From contig BSQZ01000001.1 in the NCBI GenBank assembly GCA_033239005.1, positions 10,236,500 through 10,300,499 of the forward strand: 64,000 nt of DNA, in the 5' to 3' direction. Numbering within the stretch: the first letter of the stretch is position 1; every line of letters begins with the position of its first letter. Below, in pieces: positions 60,168 through 64,000 of this stretch. A model generated the notes under the pieces. It was not told the origin of the DNA and made no database searches. It worked only from the letters and a program-made list of their open reading frames with translations. Origin of the DNA: Lamellibrachia satsuma. Its lineage: Eukaryota; Annelida; Polychaeta; Sabellida; Siboglinidae. A program made the translations under genes and the position numbers.

Positions 60168-63084
60168 CTGGAACAAAAAAATGAGGCATGTGATTAAGAA
60201 GGCTGGAAATGTTCAAGATTGTCATCAAAACAAAAAGTCCAGTTAGCATTTTGTGCAGGAAACCAAATTTACCTGTTTAATCAAATTTAATATGGTATTT
60301 TCTTATATTCAGTGTATACTGCCCCTATAATACTATTACCTTTCTTATGTTTGAAGAAAACATTACTACCCGGTATACTATTTTGATCCCATATTAACCT
60401 TGTGCTTGTAAGTGGAAGGTTACAATTAAATTGCCATTTAGTTATTAAGCAAAAGGGGTGATAATTTGATAGTAGCAGAAAAAGGTATCACATTACCACA
60501 TTTTCTTCCGACAGTTTAACCTAAGTCCCATCAAACGATCTGTCACATTTTCTTAATAATTATTAACACTAACTAGTTCAATTACACATGTACTAGCAGC
60601 CATACCAGATATTGTAGATAATTTTAATAAAATATACATAATTGAAATCGTAACTATTTTTTAGTGTTATATACAGTGAGGTATAATAAATTAGTTAATT
60701 ATACTCAACATTTAGTAACAGACTCCAATGGTTTTCCCCGTTAAGACTCCCCCTCTCACCTGCCCGGGTCTGGTATATGTCGTAGATGTGCCCCTGCCTG
60801 GATCAGACGCAGCAGCACCTTCTCATTAGACGCCCCAATCACGGAGCGAAACACACAAACACCCAGAGGGGTGTACCCCCGCTGGCTGACAGCATTGACC
60901 TTGGCACCCTGCTTCAGCAGCAGATATATGATCTCCATCCTCTCTTCCCCTGTGAGAAAAGAAGCAGAGGTGTGTAGAGCACGCCAGGTGCTTGTGTTTA
61001 TTTTAATTCATAGCAGTGACAAGTTACAAACATGGGGCATCATATTGACCCAGACTCAACATTTGGCAGGATGCAGGGCCTAACCAACTACCAGTCCAGT
61101 AGGGCTGTAACAATACACTAAGCCATGGTACCATATGCATGATGATTTTTGTGTCACGATACAATATGTATCGCGATATATAATGATACACAGTTCCAAA
61201 GAATTTTATAGCGCTGCATTAAACAGTTGTAAATACCTACTGAAAATACAATGTTCAGGAAAAACAATGTACTAACTAAAACTAGTGACGTCTCTAACAT
61301 GAGATCACGTAAAATTTCTATAGGTAGGTTTGCTATTGACGTAGAACTTTTTTAACTTTCAACATGGTAAAACTTTGGAAAATATGTTTGCATGTATTGT
61401 ATATGTACTACGATTCTTATATCATATACAGAGTATTGCATCGTGGGAAAAGTATCACGATTCATCAATGCATCATCACAGCCCTACAATCCAACATCCA
61501 GGCCCCTGAAAAAAACACCCCTGCCTGACACAATCAGCAACCCGAAAGAAGTTGGATGCCAGAAGGGTTCATCATAGTACTTTCAACAGTGAATTGAATA
61601 ATTCGCAAGGAAACATCAAGTTACACAACTCATACATATATGACTTTTACCCACCTTTAGCACCCTGAATGCAGTGAAGGGGTGTCACCCCGGCCTTGTC
61701 AGCCTTCCTCACGTCTGCCCCGGCAGAAATCAGCAGTCGGGTCATCTTGTGGTGGTCATGTGATATGGACACATTAAGTGGTGTGCTTCCATTGCCGTCC
61801 TCCGTTCTGTTGACTTCAGCACCGCATGCCAGTAGCACTGCTGCCATTGCCACATGTCCTGTCAGAGCGGCACAGTGGAGTGCTGTCAGGCCATGCCAGT
61901 CCACCTGCTTGACATTCGCGCCACGCCGCAGAAGCATCTCAGCAATCCTTGTCTGACAACTGTCCTCTGCTGCACGACTCGAGGCAATGTAATGGAGAGG
62001 CGACTTGCCATCTCCGTCGATGATATTCACATCAAGTCTATGTTTCAGGAGGATCGACACTGATTCGACAGATACTATCTCCACGGCAATGTGCAATGCA
62101 CTGAGGCCACGACTATTCAACTGATCGAGGTTGGCACCACAACCACATAATAATTCCGTCAGTGGGTGGTGCTTGCTCCCTACAGCTAAGTGCAATGGCG
62201 TAGCATTGTTGCAAGTCAGCTGGTTTATATTTGCGCCTTTTGTGAGCAAGAACTTAGCAATCTCTGTTTGACCATATTTTGCAGCGAAGTGTAATGGTGT
62301 CTCTCCGCTGACGTATGTCCTGGTACGAGTGACGTTGGCACCCTCTTGCAGCAGAAGTAGCACCGCGTCCCTGTTGGCAGATTTAATTGCATAGTGCAGG
62401 GCAGATAATCCAGCCCTATCAACAACATTTACAGGTGACCCAGCATTCAGGATCAGCTTAATTATCTTGACAGATCCGAGCTGTGCTGCGTAATGGATGG
62501 CACGGCAGCCATTTTGGTCGACCCAAGCAACATTCACCTACAGACAAAATGGATAAATTAAGTTCTTGTTAGTGACTCTACATAAACATGTAAAACAGGC
62601 TTCTTCAACAAGCAAATTAATTAGGTTATCTGCTTTTGATTAGACTGATTTATCTGAAGATACTTAAAGTGAGCTACATACAGGTTTTAATGCATGGAAA
62701 CTTCAAAAAGATTGTATTCTTTCTCCTCCTGACCACTTAGCTGGTTTCTCTGTTACTCCACAAACATCAGATTTGGAAGATCATGCATATACGCATGCAC
62801 ACCTACACAGTCACTCGCATGCAAACACATTGAGAAATCACATAAAACCCCACCTGCATCCAAATTTTTTTACTTTTATTTAAAATATTTATTTTTAATA
62901 CCTTCACTCGCAGTAGAAGTCTGAGAATGTCAATGCAGCCAAGGCTGACAGCACTGCACAGAGCTTCCTCAAAGTGCGGTCGATTGTATGGATTACGTCT
63001 GTATTCCTGAATGATCCCACGGAGAGCATCAATGTCATTGCTTTGGACAGCATTCAGAAGGCTTCGACTCAGTTTTGGCATCAT
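59813..63084 (-). CDS. Ankyrin repeat and SOCS box (ASB-family) protein, four exons
   Basis: Exons on the - strand are 63084-62902, 62537-61655, 60949-60760 and 60167-59813 (1,611 nt, 536 residues). Boundaries are AG/GT with phases 0, 1, 2 all matching. The protein has about 11 ankyrin repeats (TPLHFAAKYGQTEIAKFLLT, TALHCAALTGHVAMAAVLLA and others). At residues 476-522 a SOCS box follows with BC-box LKLICRTVIRE and a Cul-box-like LPLPGVIRRFL. ASB proteins bind Elongin B/C and CUL5-RBX2 through the SOCS box and present targets through the ankyrin repeats. The target and the specific ASB subtype cannot be told. The double ATG at 63084 is the first in frame; an AG at about 63120 (CTCATCAGCAG) could be the acceptor of a 5' UTR exon. 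Confidence 0.9.
60760..60949 (-). CDS. ASB-family exon 3
   Basis: The acceptor is TTCTCACAG and the donor GCAG|GTGAGA, phases 1 to 2. It encodes two ankyrin repeats (MEIIYLLLKQGAKVNAVSQR, GYTPLGVCVF and LLRLIQAGAHLRHI). Confidence 0.88.
61100..61487. mobile_element. hAT-like MITE in the ASB gene intron
   Basis: The left end TAGGGCTGTAACAATACACT is answered at the right by GCATCATCACAGCCCTA in reverse complement (TAGGGCTGTGATGATGC). Inner subterminal words such as CACGATAC/ATCGTGATA also face each other. The flanking 8-mers CAGTCCAG and CAATCCAA are similar, as expected for a decayed 8-bp hAT target duplication. There is no transposase. Confidence 0.7.
61655..62537 (-). CDS. ASB-family exon 2: main ankyrin array
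   Basis: The acceptor is TGTCTGTAG and the donor AAAG|GTGGGT, phase 1. Its 294 codons hold about nine ankyrin repeats, recognisable by xxxTPLHxAxxxG and LLxxGAxVN. One repeat has an insertion (SSRAAEDSCQTRIAEMLL). It stays open for the whole length with consistent repeat spacing. Confidence 0.92.
62538..62901. other. ASB-family intron 1
   Basis: A short intron; no features beyond splice sites. Confidence 0.7.
62902..63084 (-). CDS. ASB-family exon 1
   Basis: Has 61 codons from ATG (MMPKLSRSLLNAVQSNDIDA) to donor AAG|GTATTA. It encodes the first, less regular ankyrin repeats (ALCSAVSLGCIDILRLLLRV). Confidence 0.88.
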
Positions 63085-63833
63085 GCCTCACAGGTTGCTT
63101 CCCTGTCGTCCAGTTCAGTCTGCTGATGAGAGGATGGAAAATAACAAAGCATGTCAAATGGTCATGACGATAATTTATACTTGTCAACTACTGAGTTTCT
63201 AAATCCGGGAGATTGTGGTGTAACGCCTAGCTATGAAGTGAGCCCCCTATGCCATACAGTCTGGAGCCCACAGCATTAAATGTAAAGTTGTCATTTAGCA
63301 TTAATTTTATATTTGTTAAAATATTGATAAAAGAAATCACAACGTACACACACACACACACGTGCGCGTGCACGCATGAAAAGCCACAACAACGCATGTA
63401 AAGAGGGAGTATTGAGATGTCATGCATCCTTGTTCATTCTTGCCCGCTCCATCCACCTTGTCCGTTCTTTACTTGCCCGCCTTTTAGGTGGCCCCATGCT
63501 GGCTAATTTCATAGAAACACGGTCCAAATCTAAGGCTTGCAATGCTCTGTCACCGTCAGTGACAGTGCAGTAAAACATGATCGTTGCACAAACTTGCTAT
63601 AGTTCAGATAACTTTAGTTTAGATATGATAACTTTAGTTTAGATATGATAACTTTAGTTTAGATATGATAACTAAGTGACTGTTGGCAGTGTCAATGACA
63701 GTGTTGTTGTCTAATTACAATCAATCATCATTTGTCATGGCCAATGGAATGCAATGACGTTGTTGTGTTGATGTAAACACACGACACGGAACATGTATAT
63801 AATATATATAATATATAACACATTTTGGTCGAA
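63085..63833. promoter_or_regulatory. Upstream region of the ASB-family gene
   Basis: The region contains a CA/CGTG purine-pyrimidine run at 63345-63380 (CACACACACACGTGCGCGTG) and three tandem AGATATGATAACTTTAGTTT-type repeats at 63605-63671. No TATA box with a supporting context was identified; the promoter role is positional inference. Confidence 0.25.
63605..63671. repeat. Short tandem triplicate of about 22 bp
   Basis: The phrase GATAACTTTAGTTTAGATAT occurs three times in a row. Confidence 0.95.
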
Positions 63834-64000
63834 AATTTAACAAGATTTAACAAGATTTGCCATCCCAGCCAAAGGCCCAGATGGCAAGTGGACAAGGAAG
63901 CCATTGGCTTATCGAGAGTCCAACAATGTTCATCTACTTATAACCCGCCCTCCTGAGATATGTGTCAACCTTGTTTTTAAACTTTTAAACATATTCACGC
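63834..64000 (-). mobile_element. CR1-like LINE, 3' tail (copy C), cut by window end
   Basis: In reverse complement it reads GCGTGAATATGTTTAAAA, then CTCGATAAGCCAATGGCTTC, CTTGTCCACTTGCCATCTGG and two CTTGTTAAAT units. This is the same 3' tail as at 14500-14640 and 34100-34265. More of it should lie beyond the window. Confidence 0.88.

Overview
The window is animal nuclear DNA: AT-rich, intron-rich, without operons, and packed with minisatellites and decayed transposable elements. Recognised families are sperm protein Sp17, the UFM1-conjugating enzyme UFC1 and an ankyrin/SOCS-box protein, alongside RTE-like and CR1-like LINEs, a tRNA-derived SINE, and hAT- and MULE-type DNA transposons. This fits an invertebrate metazoan, probably marine; phylum cannot be fixed from the sequence. 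Gene models were built by hand from splice sites, reading phase and family resemblance. No transcript evidence was available.

Region 1 (about 1-45.3 kb, + strand) is one large gene related to SPA17. It has 24 coding exons between 4239 and 43636; the 5' exons with the RIIa dimerisation/docking domain lie before the window. After an exon matching the Sp17 sequence that follows the RIIa domain, the protein becomes a long array of two cassette types. One is an acidic + IQ module (DIDLNDPEVEKAA followed by KIQAGFKGFKARK), seen 13 times, counting one degenerate motif. The other is a 60-nt linker cassette (APPVEEAGDIAPTEPQEE type), seen 12 times. Twenty consecutive internal exons begin and end in phase 0, so any can be duplicated, lost or skipped without breaking the frame. 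Two exons contain internal coding minisatellites (24-nt and 33-nt units). One of these can be read into an alternative C-terminus ending in a hydrophobic segment. The spliced part in the window encodes about 1,182 residues. Its introns carry minisatellites with 24-60 bp units, two of which grew from the 5' splice-site flank of a linker exon.

Region 2 (46.2-53.4 kb, - strand) is a complete five-exon UFC1 gene of 172 residues with the catalytic Cys at residue 116. It is convergent with the Sp17-like gene, and candidate poly(A) signals of both genes lie within 40 bp near 45.32-45.36 kb. Its introns hold an intact SINE with target-site duplications and a 1.4-kb LTR element with primer-binding site, polypurine tract and 4-bp target duplication.

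Region 3 (53.5-59.3 kb) is transposon-rich spacer: two RTE-like LINE copies in inverted orientation, and a MULE-like transposase remnant between inverted arrays of a short repeat.

Region 4 (59.8-63.1 kb, - strand) is a four-exon gene for a 536-residue protein with about 11 ankyrin repeats and a C-terminal SOCS box, presumably a CUL5 ubiquitin-ligase substrate receptor. The window ends in the 3' tail of a CR1-like LINE that also occurs at 14.1-14.6 and 33.9-34.3 kb.
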